Under the pieces are notes generated by a model. It was not told where the DNA came from. It searched no databases and saw nothing but the letters and a program-made list of their open reading frames with translations. Shown piece by piece: positions 1-10,021 of a stretch of 64,000 nt of DNA. The first letter of the stretch is position 1; each line of letters opens with the position of its first letter. Both the position numbers and the translations under genes were made by a program. Location of the stretch: the NCBI RefSeq assembly GCF_007570865.1, contig NZ_VLPS01000005.1, positions 248,001 to 312,000 of the forward strand, read 5' to 3'. The DNA is from Atlantibacter subterraneus (lineage in GTDB: Bacteria > Pseudomonadota > Gammaproteobacteria > Enterobacterales > Enterobacteriaceae).

Positions 1-1
1 A

Positions 2-1168
2 GCGCTGCTGTTCGTGGTGGGCTCCATCGGCTGCGCCATCGCCACCAGCATGGAGATCCTTTCTGTTTTTCGCTTTATCCTCGGCCTTGCCGTGGGCGTG
101 GCGTCTTTTACCGCCCCGCTTTATCTGTCGGAAATCGCGCCGGAGCGGATCCGTGGCAGTATGATTTCGCTTTACCAACTGATGATAACCATCGGCATTC
201 TGGCGGCGTTCCTGTCTGATACTGCCCTGAGCGCAGGTGGGCACTGGCGCTGGATGCTGGGTATTATTACCTTCCCGGCGCTGGTGTTATTTGTGGGCGT
301 ACTTACGCTGCCGGAAAGCCCGCGCTGGCTGGCGATGCGCAATAAGAACGAGCTCGCCGCCCGGGTGCTTAAACTGCTACGTAACTCGGACCGTGAAGCC
401 GCTGAAGAGCTCAATCAGATCCGGGAAAGCGTAAAAATGAAGCAGCGCGGCTGGCAGCTCTTTCGCCATAACGCGCACTTTCGCCGCTCGACCTACCTTG
501 GCGTGCTGTTGCAGTTTATGCAGCAATTCACCGGCATGACGGTGATCATGTATTACGCGCCAAAAATCTTTGAGATTGCCGGTTTTTCCACCACCCGGGA
601 GCAGATGTGGGGCACGGTCATTGCCGGGCTCACCAACGTTCTGGCGACGTTTATTGCCATCGGGCTGGTGGATCGCTGGGGACGCAAACCTATCCTGAAA
701 CTGGGCTTTAGCGTGATGGCGATCTGTATGGGCATACTGGGATACATGTTTTACAGCGGTATCACGACGCCTGTTGAGCAGTACGTTGCCGTCGCCGTTC
801 TGCTGATCTTCATCACCGGCTTCGCCATGAGCGCGGGCCCGCTGATTTGGGTACTGTGCTCCGAGATCCAACCGCTGGCAGGCCGCGATTTTGGCGTAAC
901 CTGCTCAACGATGGCGAACTGGATAGCCAATATGATCATTGGCGCTACCTTCCTGACCCTGATCGACACCATCGGCAGCCCTAACACCTTCTGGCTCTAC
1001 GGCATACTGAACGTCATCTGCATCGTACTGACTTTTCTCTTCGTGCCGGAAACCAAAAATATTTCGCTTGAGCATATTGAGCGCAATCTGATGCGTGGCG
1101 AAGCGTTACGCCATATCGGCCAACCCCCGCATCGCTCCCTGTCATCCCGCGCCGCCGCGGTGAAATAA
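2..1168 (+). CDS. MFS sugar porter, GalP/AraE-like (5' partial)
   Basis: Inner-membrane sugar:proton symporter of the sugar porter family; the frame is open to the left edge, so the first membrane segments are missing. Visible family signatures are PESPRW after the sixth membrane segment, DRWGRKP in the second half and the closing VPETK motif. The long stretch with QMWGTVIAGLTNVLATF and SAGPLIWVLCSEIQPL resembles E. coli GalP and AraE, so a hexose or pentose is the likely substrate, but I cannot say which. A short-chain dehydrogenase starts 16 bases downstream on the same strand, which suggests a small sugar or polyol uptake and oxidation operon. Confidence 0.85.
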   Translation, partial: ALLFVVGSIGCAIATSMEILSVFRFILGLAVGVASFTAPLYLSEIAPERIRGSMISLYQLMITIGILAAFLSDTALSAGGHWRWMLGIITFPALVLFVGVLTLPESPRWLAMRNKNELAARVLKLLRNSDREAAEELNQIRESVKMKQRGWQLFRHNAHFRRSTYLGVLLQFMQQFTGMTVIMYYAPKIFEIAGFSTTREQMWGTVIAGLTNVLATFIAIGLVDRWGRKPILKLGFSVMAICMGILGYMFYSGITTPVEQYVAVAVLLIFITGFAMSAGPLIWVLCSEIQPLAGRDFGVTCSTMANWIANMIIGATFLTLIDTIGSPNTFWLYGILNVICIVLTFLFVPETKNISLEHIERNLMRGEALRHIGQPPHRSLSSRAAAVK

Positions 1169-1184
1169 CCCATTTGAGGTTGCT

Positions 1185-1967
1185 ATGACTGATTCATTAT
1201 CACCCCGTGTTGTTCTCGTTACCGGCGCAAGCCAGGGTATCGGCCACGCCATTGCCCAAACCTTTCTTGAGCATGGCGATATCGTTATTGGCTGCGCACA
1301 TTCGCCGATCGATAACGCGCCATTTGCCGGGGCGCTGCTCGCCCGCTACCCGGAGCGCTTTTTTTATTATTCAGTGGATGTGACGCAAACGGCGCAGATT
1401 GCGCAGTTTGTGAGTGAAGCGGAATCGCTGTTCGGGCGTATCGACGTCGTGGTATCCAACGCCGGGAAAAACGTCTTTCGGGGTATCGACTGCGCCGAAA
1501 GCGACTGGTCGCATAATTTCGATCTTAACCTGCGCTCCCACTGGTTTCTGGCGAAGTGCGCGCGCGGTGCGTTACAAAAAAGCCAGGGCGTGATTCTGGT
1601 CATCACTTCGAATCACGCGTTTTCCACTATGCCTGGCTGCGCGCCGTATAACATCAGCAAACGGGCGCTGCTGTCGCTGGTACAAAGCCTGACGATTGAA
1701 TGGGGACCGGCGATCCGCACCGTGGGGATCGCGCCGGGCTTTATTGATACCGATGGCAATCAGGCCTGGTTTGATTCCCACGCCAATCCGCAGGCGATTC
1801 GTGAAAAAACCATCAAAAAGCACCCCGTCGGGCGCATTGGCGAGCCTGGCGAAGTCGGAGAGCTATGCCTGTTCCTGGCCAGCGATAAAGCGGGATTTAT
1901 TGCCGGTACCACTATCGTGATGGATGGCGGACGTAGCGCAATTATGCAGGACGACGATGACGCGTGA
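1185..1967 (+). CDS. Short-chain dehydrogenase/reductase (SDR)
   Basis: NAD(P)-dependent oxidoreductase of the classical SDR family, 260 residues. The cofactor motif TGASQGIG is at about residues 13-20, the NAG motif follows in the middle of the fold, and the catalytic set is YNISK with a serine 13 residues before the tyrosine. The C-terminal IAGTTIVMDGG segment is typical. A GAGG-type ribosome site lies just before the ATG. Its position directly after a sugar porter suggests oxidation of the imported sugar or a polyol; the substrate is not readable from sequence. Confidence 0.85.
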   Translation: MTDSLSPRVVLVTGASQGIGHAIAQTFLEHGDIVIGCAHSPIDNAPFAGALLARYPERFFYYSVDVTQTAQIAQFVSEAESLFGRIDVVVSNAGKNVFRGIDCAESDWSHNFDLNLRSHWFLAKCARGALQKSQGVILVITSNHAFSTMPGCAPYNISKRALLSLVQSLTIEWGPAIRTVGIAPGFIDTDGNQAWFDSHANPQAIREKTIKKHPVGRIGEPGEVGELCLFLASDKAGFIAGTTIVMDGGRSAIMQDDDDA

Positions 1968-1975
1968 TCGCTGAC

Positions 1976-2009
1976 CAAAAAAAATGCCAGACAGTGTTGT
2001 CTGGCATTT
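1976..2009. terminator. Bidirectional terminator between the SDR gene and ispH
   Basis: A perfect 12-bp stem (1982-1993 with 1998-2009) has a four-base loop. An A-run on its left acts as the U-tract for minus-strand transcripts, and the short T-run at its right edge serves the plus strand. It sits between two convergent genes. Confidence 0.85.
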
Positions 2010-2029
2010 CTGTTAAGACGAACGAGCGA

Positions 2030-2980
2030 TTATTCGACTTCCCGCACGTCCATGCGCAGTTCTTTCGGCACTTCGAAAACAATGTTTTCTTCCCGGCCCG
2101 TCAGTTCACGCGTTTCACCGCCGCCTAACGCCTGCAACCGTTTCAGAACGTTTTGCACCAGGATATCGGGTGCCGACGCCCCCGCCGTGACGCCAACGCA
2201 GGCCGCGCCTTGCAGCCACGACTCGTCAATATCGCTGGCATCGTCAATCAGATAGGCTTTTTTACCCATCCGCTGAGCCAGTTCCGCCAGGCGGTTAGAG
2301 TTGGAAGAGTTTTTCGACCCGACCACCAGCACCACATCTGCTTCCGCCGCCAGCGCGCGTACCGCTTCCTGACGGTTGGTGGTGGCGTAGCAAATATCGT
2401 CTTTGCGCGGGCCGATGATTTTCGGGAAACGACTGCGCAGCGCGTCAATCACGTCCGACGTATCATCCACCGACAGCGTGGTCTGGGTCATAAAGGAGAG
2501 ATTGCTGTCGTCTTTCACGTCGATTTTCAGCACATCTTCCGGCGACTCCACCAGGTACATGCCCCCTTTCGGGTTGCTGTACTGGCCCATGGTGCCTTCC
2601 ACTTCCGGATGCCCGGCGTGGCCGATCAGGATCGCTTCTTCGCCGCGACGGCTGGCGCGCGCCACTTCCATATGCACTTTGGTCACCAGCGGGCAGGTAG
2701 CGTCAAACACCGTTAAATCACGGCTTTTCGCCTCGTTGCGTACCGCCTGAGACACGCCGTGCGCCGAGAAAATCAGGATCGCGCCGTCCGGCACTTCGCT
2801 GATTTGCTCGATAAAAATCGCGCCGCGCTCGCGCAGGCTGTCCACTACGTAGCGGTTATGCACCACTTCATGACGCACGTAAATCGGCGCGCCATAAATG
2901 GTCAGCGCGTTTTCGACAATGCTGATTGCACGGTCAACGCCAGCGCAAAAACCGCGCGGGTTAGCCAACAGGATCTGCAT
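2030..2980 (-). CDS. ispH: 4-hydroxy-3-methylbut-2-enyl diphosphate reductase
   Basis: Last enzyme of the MEP isoprenoid pathway: reduces HMBPP to IPP and DMAPP in the cytosol using a 4Fe-4S cluster. The 316-residue length equals E. coli IspH, and the sequence is nearly identical over long stretches. The first cluster cysteine is Cys12 in the [11 protein letters not shown] motif; the others lie in the FDATCPLV and [11 protein letters not shown] segments. The start overlaps the end of fkpB by 20 bases, consistent with translational coupling at the end of the ribF-ileS-lspA-fkpB-ispH operon. Confidence 0.97.
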   Translation of the reverse strand: MQILLANPRGFCAGVDRAISIVENALTIYGAPIYVRHEVVHNRYVVDSLRERGAIFIEQISEVPDGAILIFSAHGVSQAVRNEAKSRDLTVFDATCPLVTKVHMEVARASRRGEEAILIGHAGHPEVEGTMGQYSNPKGGMYLVESPEDVLKIDVKDDSNLSFMTQTTLSVDDTSDVIDALRSRFPKIIGPRKDDICYATTNRQEAVRALAAEADVVLVVGSKNSSNSNRLAELAQRMGKKAYLIDDASDIDESWLQGAACVGVTAGASAPDILVQNVLKRLQALGGGETRELTGREENIVFEVPKELRMDVREVE

Positions 2981-3431
2981 TCAACGTCTCCAGTACCGGA
3001 TCAACCTCCAGTACGTCGATATCAAAATGAAGGTTCTGCCCGGCAAGTGGATGGTTGAAATCCACCGTGATGGAGTCGCCGTTAATTTCGCGAATCACAC
3101 CAGGCATTTCCGAACCATCCATGGCGGTGAATAACATGATCGCCCCGATTTCCGGCTCCCCGGCGTCGATAAATTCCCGACGCGAGAAGTACTGGATCAT
3201 GTCCGGGCTGGGAATGCCAAACCCGGATTCCGGCGGCAGCGTGAAGGATTTTTTCTCCCCCGCGCGCATCTCCAGCAGCTGCGCTTCAAGCCCGGGGGAC
3301 AGCGAGCCATCCCCCAGCCGGAACAGAGCAGGTTTGCCGTTATTGCGGGTCGATTCCGCCGTCGAGCCATCTTCCAGCTTCAGCGTGAAGTGGACCAGCA
3401 CGGCGCTGTCGCGCTGTACGCTTTTACTCAT
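2961..3431 (-). CDS. fkpB: FKBP-type peptidyl-prolyl cis-trans isomerase
   Basis: SlpA/FkpB-type cytosolic prolyl isomerase with chaperone activity, 156 residues. The FKBP domain includes an inserted flap: [17 protein letters not shown] near the N-terminus, then [14 protein letters not shown] and [17 protein letters not shown] chose the ATG at 3431 because it matches the family N-terminus MS(K/E)SVQ and overlaps the lspA stop as ATGA; the open frame extends further upstream inside lspA. Slightly longer at the C-terminus than E. coli FkpB (149 residues). Confidence 0.95.
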   Translation of the reverse strand: MSKSVQRDSAVLVHFTLKLEDGSTAESTRNNGKPALFRLGDGSLSPGLEAQLLEMRAGEKKSFTLPPESGFGIPSPDMIQYFSRREFIDAGEPEIGAIMLFTAMDGSEMPGVIREINGDSITVDFNHPLAGQNLHFDIDVLEVDPVLETLNADPVG

Positions 3432-3937
3432 GATTTCTTTTCCTGGGCCGTTTTGTCGGATGAGACAAAGAAACCTTCCAGCACGATCAACGCCGCCCCG
3501 ACGCAAATCGCCGTGTCCGCCAGGTTAAAAGTGGCGAAATGCCAGTCGCCGACGTAGAAGTCGATCATATCGACCACAAAGCCGTGCCACAGGCGGTCGA
3601 ACAGGTTGCCCAATGCCCCGCCGATGATTAAAGCATAGGCGATATTGTTGAGCTTCTGGCTGGCTTTGGCGCGATACATCATCACCGCCAGCACCACGCA
3701 GATACCGATGGCAATACCGGCAAAGAACCAGCGCTGCCAGCCGCCCTTATCGGCGAGGAAGCTAAATGCCGCGCCATAGTTGCGCGCATAATGCAGATTG
3801 AGCGACGGGAACAGGGACACCGTATCCCCCAGAGCGAAGTTCTGGAGGATCAGGTATTTACTGCCCAAATCGACAATCAGCACGACCACCACCAGCCACA
3901 GCCAGCGCAGCCCTGTTGAAAGGATCGGTTTACTCAT
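3428..3937 (-). CDS. lspA: Lipoprotein signal peptidase II
   Basis: Inner-membrane aspartic protease that removes the signal peptide from prolipoproteins after diacylglyceryl transfer. The 169-residue protein has four predicted membrane helices, with the two catalytic aspartates in the NLFDRLWHG and FNLADTAIC segments. The start codon shares one base with the ileS stop (TGATG), and the stop overlaps fkpB by four bases, so translation through the operon is tightly coupled. Confidence 0.97.
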   Translation of the reverse strand: MSKPILSTGLRWLWLVVVVLIVDLGSKYLILQNFALGDTVSLFPSLNLHYARNYGAAFSFLADKGGWQRWFFAGIAIGICVVLAVMMYRAKASQKLNNIAYALIIGGALGNLFDRLWHGFVVDMIDFYVGDWHFATFNLADTAICVGAALIVLEGFFVSSDKTAQEKKS

Positions 3938-6753
3938 CAGGCGAACTTACGTTTTTCGCCGTCACCGGCGACGTTGCTGACACAGCGGCCACACAGCTCG
4001 GCGTGTTCCGCTACCTGACCGACATCGGTGGTGTAATGCCAGCAGCGCTGACACTTCTCACCATCGGCTTTGCGTAACGCCACTTTCAGGCCTTTGAGCT
4101 GTTCGCTCTGCTGGGCCTCGGCGGACGCCTGTGCATACTCTTCAACTTGCGCCTCTGAGGTCAACAGGACAAATCGCAATTCATCGCCCAGCGCCGTGAG
4201 TTTCGCCGCCAGTTCCGGCTGTGCATACAGCGTAACCGCCGCTTCCAGCGAGCCGCCGATGCGTTTGTCGGCACGCGCCTGCTCGATGACTTTGTTGACT
4301 TCGCCGCGCACTTTCAGCAGCTCGTCCCAGTAGGCATCGTTCATGGCTTCGTTATCGGCCAGGCTGAACAGGCCGTCATACCACTCGCCGGTAAACACGT
4401 ATTTTTCACGATCGCCTGGCAGGTAGCCCCAGATTTCATCGGCAGTGAAGGACATGATCGGTGCCATCCAGCGCACCAGCGCTTCCGCGATATGGTACAG
4501 CGCGGTCTGGCAGCTGCGGCGCGCCACGCTGTCCGCTTTCGCGGTGTACTGACGGTCTTTGATGATATCGAGATAGAACGAGCCCATTTCGACGGAGCAG
4601 AAGCGCATCAGGCGCTGTACCACTTCGTGGAAGTCGTAGGCTTCGTAAGATTTTACGATATCTTCCTGTGCCGCTTTGGCGCAGCCGACCGCCCAGCGAT
4701 CCAGTACCACCATCTCTTCCGGCTTAACGCTGTCTTTCACCGGATCGAAGCCGTTCAGGTTCGCCAGCAGGAAGCGCGCGGTGTTACGAATGCGGCGGTA
4801 AGCGTCGGCGGCGCGTTTGAGGATCTCGTCAGAGACCGCCATTTCGCCGGTGTAATCGGTCGATGCCACCCACAGACGCAGAATGTCTGCGCCGAGTTTG
4901 TTCATCACGTCCTGCGGCGATACGGTGTTGCCGATGGACTTGGACATTTTGCGGCCCTGACCATCCACGGTAAAGCCGTGGGTCAGTACCTGGCGGTACG
5001 GCGCTTTGCCTTTCATGGCGGTAGAGATCATCAGAGAAGACATAAACCAACCGCGATGCTGGTCGGAACCTTCCAGATACATATCCGCCGCGTGGCCGGC
5101 AAACTCCGGACGCACATCTACAACAGACGCATGGGTTGAACCGGAGTCGAACCACACGTCCAGGGTATCCGGCACTTTGTCGTAGCTGTCGGCGTCGTCG
5201 CCCATGATGTCGCGCGGGTCGAGATCCCACCATGCCTGAATGCCGTCCTGCTCAACGCGTTGGGCAACGGCTTCCATCAGCTCCTGAGTACGCGGGTGCA
5301 GTTCCTGGGTCTCTTTATGCACGAACAGCGACATCGGTACGCCCCAGGTGCGCTGACGGGAGATACACCAGTCCGGACGGTTGGCGACCATCGACTCGAT
5401 GCGCGCCTGACCCCAGTCCGGGATCCACTGCACGCCTTTGATCTCCTGCAAGGACTGCGCGCGCAGGCCTTTCTGATCCATGCTGATAAACCACTGCGGG
5501 GTAGCGCGGAAAATGATCGGCGTTTTGTGACGCCAGCAGTGCGGATAGCTGTGCAGCAGTTTTTCAACGTGCAGCAGCGCGCCTTTTTCACGCAGCAGGT
5601 TAACGATCAGATCGTTAGCCTTGAACACCTGAACGCCGTCCAGCGTCGGGTAAGTGCCCGGCAGATACGCGCCGTCCGGGCCAACCGGGTTTGCGGTTTC
5701 CAGACCGTATTTCTGGCCGATAACATAGTCGTCCGGGCCGTGGCCTGGGGCGGTATGCACCGCGCCGGTACCCGCGTCCAGCGTCACGTGCTCGCCGAGG
5801 ATCGCCGGCACGTCGAAATCCAGGAACGGGTGTTTGAAGCGCAGCAGCTCCAGCGCATCGCCTTTCACAGTGCCCAGCACGGTGAAATCAGTGATACCGG
5901 CGCGTTTCATTACGCTGTCCACCAGCTCTTTCGCCAGGATCAGCGCCTGACCGTCAATCTGCACCAGCGCGTATTCGATATCCGCATGCAGGGAGATGGC
6001 ACGGTTAGCGGGTAGAGTCCACGGGGTAGTGGTCCAGATCACCAGCGAAATCGGGCCGTTGACGCTGGCCGCGCCAAATTTGGCTTTTACCGCGTCGGCA
6101 TCAACGGCGTTGAACGTCACGTCGATGGACGGCGAGGTTTTGTCGTAATACTCAACTTCCGCTTCCGCCAGCGCGGAACGGCAGTCTACGCACCAGTGCA
6201 CCGGCTTGGCGCCTTTATGCAGGTGACCGTTGCCGATGATTTTACCCAGCGCGCGGATGATGTTGGCTTCGGTTTTGAAGTCCATGGTCAGGTACGGGTG
6301 CGACCAGTCGCCCAGCACGCCCAGACGGATAAAGTCGGCGCGCTGGCCTTCAACCTGCTCAGCCGCGTATTTACGGCAGGCGGCGCGGAATTCCGCCGCA
6401 GACACTTTCTCGCCCGGTTTGCCGATCAGCTGTTCAACTTTCAGTTCAATCGGCAGACCGTGGCAATCCCATCCCGGCACATACGGGGAGTCATAACCCG
6501 CCAGCCCTTTGGATTTGATAATAATGTCTTTCAGAATCTTGTTAACCGAGTGACCAATATGAATGCTGCCATTCGCATAAGGAGGGCCATCATGCAGAAT
6601 GAAGGTTTTTTTGCCTTTTTTCGCCGCACGGATGATGCCGTACAGGTCATCATCGGTCCAACGCGCCAGCATTCCCGGTTCGCGTTTGGCGAGGTCGCCA
6701 CGCATCGGGAACCCTGTTTCCGGCAAATTCAGGGTAGATTTATAGTCACTCAT
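3937..6753 (-). CDS. ileS: Isoleucyl-tRNA synthetase
   Basis: Class I aminoacyl-tRNA synthetase that charges tRNA-Ile and edits mischarged valine. The HIGH-type motif appears as [10 protein letters not shown] near residue 64, the editing domain is marked by [10 protein letters not shown], and the KMSKS loop is at [12 protein letters not shown]-terminal zinc-binding pair is visible as CQRCW and CGRCV. I use the ATG at 6753 ([14 protein letters not shown]), which gives 938 residues, exactly the E. coli length; the in-frame extension to 6792 has no support. Confidence 0.97.
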   Translation of the reverse strand: MSDYKSTLNLPETGFPMRGDLAKREPGMLARWTDDDLYGIIRAAKKGKKTFILHDGPPYANGSIHIGHSVNKILKDIIIKSKGLAGYDSPYVPGWDCHGLPIELKVEQLIGKPGEKVSAAEFRAACRKYAAEQVEGQRADFIRLGVLGDWSHPYLTMDFKTEANIIRALGKIIGNGHLHKGAKPVHWCVDCRSALAEAEVEYYDKTSPSIDVTFNAVDADAVKAKFGAASVNGPISLVIWTTTPWTLPANRAISLHADIEYALVQIDGQALILAKELVDSVMKRAGITDFTVLGTVKGDALELLRFKHPFLDFDVPAILGEHVTLDAGTGAVHTAPGHGPDDYVIGQKYGLETANPVGPDGAYLPGTYPTLDGVQVFKANDLIVNLLREKGALLHVEKLLHSYPHCWRHKTPIIFRATPQWFISMDQKGLRAQSLQEIKGVQWIPDWGQARIESMVANRPDWCISRQRTWGVPMSLFVHKETQELHPRTQELMEAVAQRVEQDGIQAWWDLDPRDIMGDDADSYDKVPDTLDVWFDSGSTHASVVDVRPEFAGHAADMYLEGSDQHRGWFMSSLMISTAMKGKAPYRQVLTHGFTVDGQGRKMSKSIGNTVSPQDVMNKLGADILRLWVASTDYTGEMAVSDEILKRAADAYRRIRNTARFLLANLNGFDPVKDSVKPEEMVVLDRWAVGCAKAAQEDIVKSYEAYDFHEVVQRLMRFCSVEMGSFYLDIIKDRQYTAKADSVARRSCQTALYHIAEALVRWMAPIMSFTADEIWGYLPGDREKYVFTGEWYDGLFSLADNEAMNDAYWDELLKVRGEVNKVIEQARADKRIGGSLEAAVTLYAQPELAAKLTALGDELRFVLLTSEAQVEEYAQASAEAQQSEQLKGLKVALRKADGEKCQRCWHYTTDVGQVAEHAELCGRCVSNVAGDGEKRKFA

Positions 6754-6807
6754 TAGATTCTCGGTTCCGTATTTCGGTTTGATTAACACCAACAGGCCTA
6801 AAGCCGG

Positions 6808-7767
6808 CTAACTGGTCTTGTTTCCCATCGTCTGGCGGGTAACCAGCCCAAAAAATTCGCGGGCCGTTACGACATCCCTGGCGATTTGCGCTTTCAGTTC
6901 ATCAAGCGAGGCAAATCGCTGCTCATTACGTATTTTTTTACGCAACACCACATCTATATGGCGTCCGTAAAGGTCCATTGCAATGTCTAACAGATGAACC
7001 TCAAGCTGCTGGCGCATTCCCTGCACCGTCGGACGCGTGCCGATATTGGCAACGCCGGGCAGCGGCGTATCGCCCAGCCCTCTGACTTCAACCGCATACA
7101 CCCCTTTAACCGGGGAAACCTGACGGCGCAGCGGTAAGTTCGCCGTCGGGAAGCCGATGGTGCGGCCCAGCTCATCGCCGTGCACCACACGACCGGAAAT
7201 CATAAACGGATGGCCGAGCAGTTGCTCCGCCTGGGCCAGATCGTCGTCCGCCAGCGCCTGGCGCACCGCCGTGCTGCTGACGCGCACGCCGCCGTGACAG
7301 AACGTCTGGGTGCTGGTCACGTCGAAGCCATATTCCAGGCCAGCCTTTTGTAATAACAAGAAATCACCCTGACGACCAGCGCCAAAGCGGAAATCATCCC
7401 CCACCGCCAGGAACTGTACGCCGAGGCGCTTCACCAGCAGATCGCTGACGAAGGTTTGCGCGGTCAGCGCGGCGAAGCGCCGGTCAAACCGGACGCACAG
7501 CACGTAATCCACATCCGATTCGGCCAGATATTTTAGCTTTTCGCGCAGCCGGGTCAGGCGCGCCGGGGCTTTGTCTGCGGCGAACAATTCCAGCGGCTGA
7601 GGCTCGAATATCATCACCATCACCGGCAGATTGCGGCGACGCCCTTCCTCGCGCAAACCGGCGAGCAGCGCCTGATGGCCGCGATGTACGCCATCGAAAT
7701 TACCAATTGTGAGGACACAACCACGGTGTTCGGAGGTCAGATTGTGAATGCCGCGTATCAGCTTCAT
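6808..7767 (-). CDS. ribF: Bifunctional riboflavin kinase / FAD synthetase
   Basis: Converts riboflavin to FMN and then FAD. The N-terminal nucleotidyltransferase domain carries IGNFDGVHRGH (about residues 21-31); the C-terminal kinase domain has GRTIGFPTANLPL and the GVYAVEV and NIGTRPT segments. It is 319 residues, slightly longer than E. coli RibF (313). It lies 54 bases upstream of ileS on the same strand, in the usual operon order. Confidence 0.96.
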   Translation of the reverse strand: MKLIRGIHNLTSEHRGCVLTIGNFDGVHRGHQALLAGLREEGRRRNLPVMVMIFEPQPLELFAADKAPARLTRLREKLKYLAESDVDYVLCVRFDRRFAALTAQTFVSDLLVKRLGVQFLAVGDDFRFGAGRQGDFLLLQKAGLEYGFDVTSTQTFCHGGVRVSSTAVRQALADDDLAQAEQLLGHPFMISGRVVHGDELGRTIGFPTANLPLRRQVSPVKGVYAVEVRGLGDTPLPGVANIGTRPTVQGMRQQLEVHLLDIAMDLYGRHIDVVLRKKIRNEQRFASLDELKAQIARDVVTAREFFGLVTRQTMGNKTS

Positions 7768-7991
7768 GACAGGCTCAACAGGGTGAAAATCGTCGGATTA
7801 TAGCGTGTACCGCTCTCAAGGTTAACCAACGATTGCAGATACCGCCTGGAAACCGGTTGTTTTAGCGCACTTAGCGTGAAACATAAGGAATTGCGCCAAA
7901 CCTTTACTATTTTTGTCCCCGAAAGGCTGTATTCGCGCGACGCAAGCTGGTAGAATCCTGCGCCATCACTACGTAACAAGTGTCGCTTCAT
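7764..7991 (-). CDS. yaaY: Small uncharacterised ORF, YaaY-like
   Basis: A 75-residue frame between rpsT and ribF whose stop overlaps the ribF start as ATGA. The first 17 or so residues (RHxLRSDGAGFYQLA) match what I recall of E. coli YaaY, at the same location and orientation; the remainder does not. The conserved part sits near the divergent rpsT promoter region, so conservation may reflect regulatory DNA rather than protein. No domain or function is recognisable. Confidence 0.4.
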   Translation of the reverse strand: MKRHLLRSDGAGFYQLASREYSLSGTKIVKVWRNSLCFTLSALKQPVSRRYLQSLVNLESGTRYNPTIFTLLSLS

Positions 7992-8017
7992 TAACGGCGC
8001 TTATTTGCACAAATCCA

Positions 8018-8046
8018 TTGACAAAACGGGGCTAAGAGGGCATATT
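8018..8046 (+). promoter_or_regulatory. rpsT promoter (sigma-70)
   Basis: A perfect -35 box TTGACA (8018-8023), a 17-bp spacer and a -10 box CATATT (8041-8046) lie about 48 bases before the rpsT start. A GC-rich discriminator follows, as expected for a stringently controlled ribosomal protein gene. The layout matches the E. coli rpsT downstream promoter. Confidence 0.8.
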
Positions 8047-8072
8047 CCTCGGCCTTTGAATTGTCCATATAG

Positions 8073-8357
<285 letters not shown>

Positions 8358-8386
8358 TCGCCCGCTGTTGACGCTTTGTAAAAAAG

Positions 8387-8408
8387 ACCCGCTTACGCGG
8401 GTTTTTTT
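8387..8408 (+). terminator. rpsT rho-independent terminator
   Basis: Six-base-pair GC-rich stem ACCCGC/GCGGGT with a TTAC loop, followed by a run of seven T residues, 30 bases after the rpsT stop. Confidence 0.9.
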
Positions 8409-8525
8409 ATGCCTGTTTCCCGCCTGAATCACGCCCTTCTGTAGGGTATTCGCTCAACGTCGCTGCGCGAAATAGCTTCATATCGATCACATATCTCTTT
8501 GATTTAGTCAGTTTATCGCTCACCG

Positions 8526-8568
8526 GGTGATATTTATCACACTTATTGCGTCATTCGCCGCTTATAAA
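8526..8568 (+). promoter_or_regulatory. Predicted class II CRP promoter of the sgc operon
   Basis: GGTGA-TATTTA-TCACA (8526-8541) matches the CRP half-sites at 9 of 10 positions. A TATAAA -10 box follows at 8563-8568, and the -35 region is poor. If transcription starts 7 bases after the -10 (about 8575), the CRP site is centred at -41.5, exactly the class II position. Activation by cAMP-CRP is an inference, but it fits a PTS carbohydrate operon. Confidence 0.65.
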
Positions 8569-8606
8569 TCGCTCAACAAATGAGTGAATTTGACTGGAGC
8601 TGCGTA

Positions 8607-9728
8607 ATGACCTTCGACATTAAAAACACGCTGTTTACCTTACTGACGCTGGACGGGATCTCCGGCCACGAAACCGCACTTGCCGACTATATGCAGCAGC
8701 AATTCTCCGCCACGGCGCATGAAGTCTGGCGCGACCGGTTAGGAAACGTCGTCGCCCGCTACGGCAGTGAAAGCCCGGATGCGCTCAGGGTGATGGTGTT
8801 TGCGCATATGGATGAAGTGGGTTTTATGGTGCGTAAAATCGAGCCTACCGGCTTCGTGCGTTTTGAACGGGTTGGCGGGCCGGCGCAAATCACCATGCCC
8901 GGCTCGCGCGTCACCCTGAATACCGAACAGGGCCCGGTTCCCGGCTGCATTGGGATTAAAGCCTATCATTTTGCCAAAGCGGATGAGCGAACCCAGTCCC
9001 CGTCGCTGGACAAGCTGTGGATTGATATCGGTGCCCATTCTAAAGCCGATGCCGAGCGAATGGGGGTCCGCGTGGGGACACCCATCACGCTGTACAATCC
9101 TCCTCAGTTACTGGCTAACGATCTGGTATGTAGTAAAGCGCTTGACGATCGGCTGGGCTGTACCGCGCTGCTGGGCGTGGCGCAGGGCATCAGGCAACAG
9201 CCTTTGGCCATCGCTCTGTATCTGGTCGCCTCCGTCCAGGAAGAGTTCAATATTCGCGGTATCGTCCCGGTGTTATCGCGCATTAAACCGGACCTGGCGA
9301 TTGGGATTGATATTACGCCGTCCTGCGATACCCCCGATCTTCATGATTATTCTGACGTGGTGGTTAATCAGGGCGTGGGCATTACCTGCCTGAACTATCA
9401 TGGCCGCGGGACTTTGGCTGGCCTGATTACGCCACCACGCTTGATCACCATGCTGGAGCAGACGGCTCGCGAGGCCGCCATTCCGGTCCAGCGTGAAGTG
9501 GCACCCGGTGTGATCACCGAAACCGGATATATTCAGGTGGAGCAAAACGGCATCCCCTGCGCCAGCCTCTCTATTCCCTGCCGCTATACGCATTCCCCTG
9601 CTGAAGTCGCCAGCCTGCGCGATCTCGGTCATTGCATTGATTTACTGACGGCTCTGGCGCAGCAGCGTCCCGAGTCATTTCCCATTGAGCCCATCCCGGG
9701 CACCCTTCAGGAGCACCCTCTGTTATGA
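8607..9728 (+). CDS. sgcX: M42-family metallopeptidase-like protein SgcX
   Basis: Cytosolic M42 (glutamyl aminopeptidase/endoglucanase M) family protein. The two-metal site looks complete: AHMDE, the KALDDRLG aspartate, the VQEEFN glutamate pair, GIDI and the late YTHSP histidine. The ATG at 8607 has a GGAG site at good spacing and gives 373 residues, the length of E. coli SgcX; an in-frame ATG at 8580 lacks a ribosome site. First gene of sgcXBCQAER; the stop overlaps sgcB by four bases. The substrate is unknown; in this context it may cleave an amino-acyl or glycosyl-linked PTS product. Confidence 0.9.
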   Translation: MTFDIKNTLFTLLTLDGISGHETALADYMQQQFSATAHEVWRDRLGNVVARYGSESPDALRVMVFAHMDEVGFMVRKIEPTGFVRFERVGGPAQITMPGSRVTLNTEQGPVPGCIGIKAYHFAKADERTQSPSLDKLWIDIGAHSKADAERMGVRVGTPITLYNPPQLLANDLVCSKALDDRLGCTALLGVAQGIRQQPLAIALYLVASVQEEFNIRGIVPVLSRIKPDLAIGIDITPSCDTPDLHDYSDVVVNQGVGITCLNYHGRGTLAGLITPPRLITMLEQTAREAAIPVQREVAPGVITETGYIQVEQNGIPCASLSIPCRYTHSPAEVASLRDLGHCIDLLTALAQQRPESFPIEPIPGTLQEHPLL

Positions 9729-10003
9729 AAAAGATCCTTGTGGCATGCGGCACTGGCATGTCGACCTCAACCATGATTGCCCAGAAGCTCCAGGATTACC
9801 TGGCGCAACAGGGTATCCCCGCTACGACCTCGCAGTGCTGCCTGAGCGAAATTCCGCTCAATTGCCGGGGCGTTGATTTGATTGTGACATCCATGAAAAC
9901 CGCCACCGATTATGGCGTGCCCACGCTGAATGGCGCGGCGCTGTTGACCGGTATCAACGATGACGCGCTGAAGCAGCAAATTAAAGCGCTGCTCAGCCAC
10001 TAG
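9725..10003 (+). CDS. sgcB: PTS system EIIB component, galactitol type
   Basis: Ninety-two-residue phosphocarrier. The P-loop ACGTGMSTS carries the phosphorylated cysteine at residue 8. The fold and size match the GatB/SgcB family, which passes phosphate from EIIA to the sugar held by EIIC. Starts inside the sgcX stop (ATGA) and lies 18 bases before the EIIC gene. Sugar specificity is not known for the Sgc system. Confidence 0.92.
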   Translation: MKKILVACGTGMSTSTMIAQKLQDYLAQQGIPATTSQCCLSEIPLNCRGVDLIVTSMKTATDYGVPTLNGAALLTGINDDALKQQIKALLSH

Positions 10004-10021
10004 CGATGATAAGGAGGCGTT

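Noticed and set aside
5260-6015. 251-residue plus-strand frame opposite ileS
   Set aside because: Shadow of ileS; composition rich in Arg/His/Gln as is typical for antisense frames of GC-rich genes.
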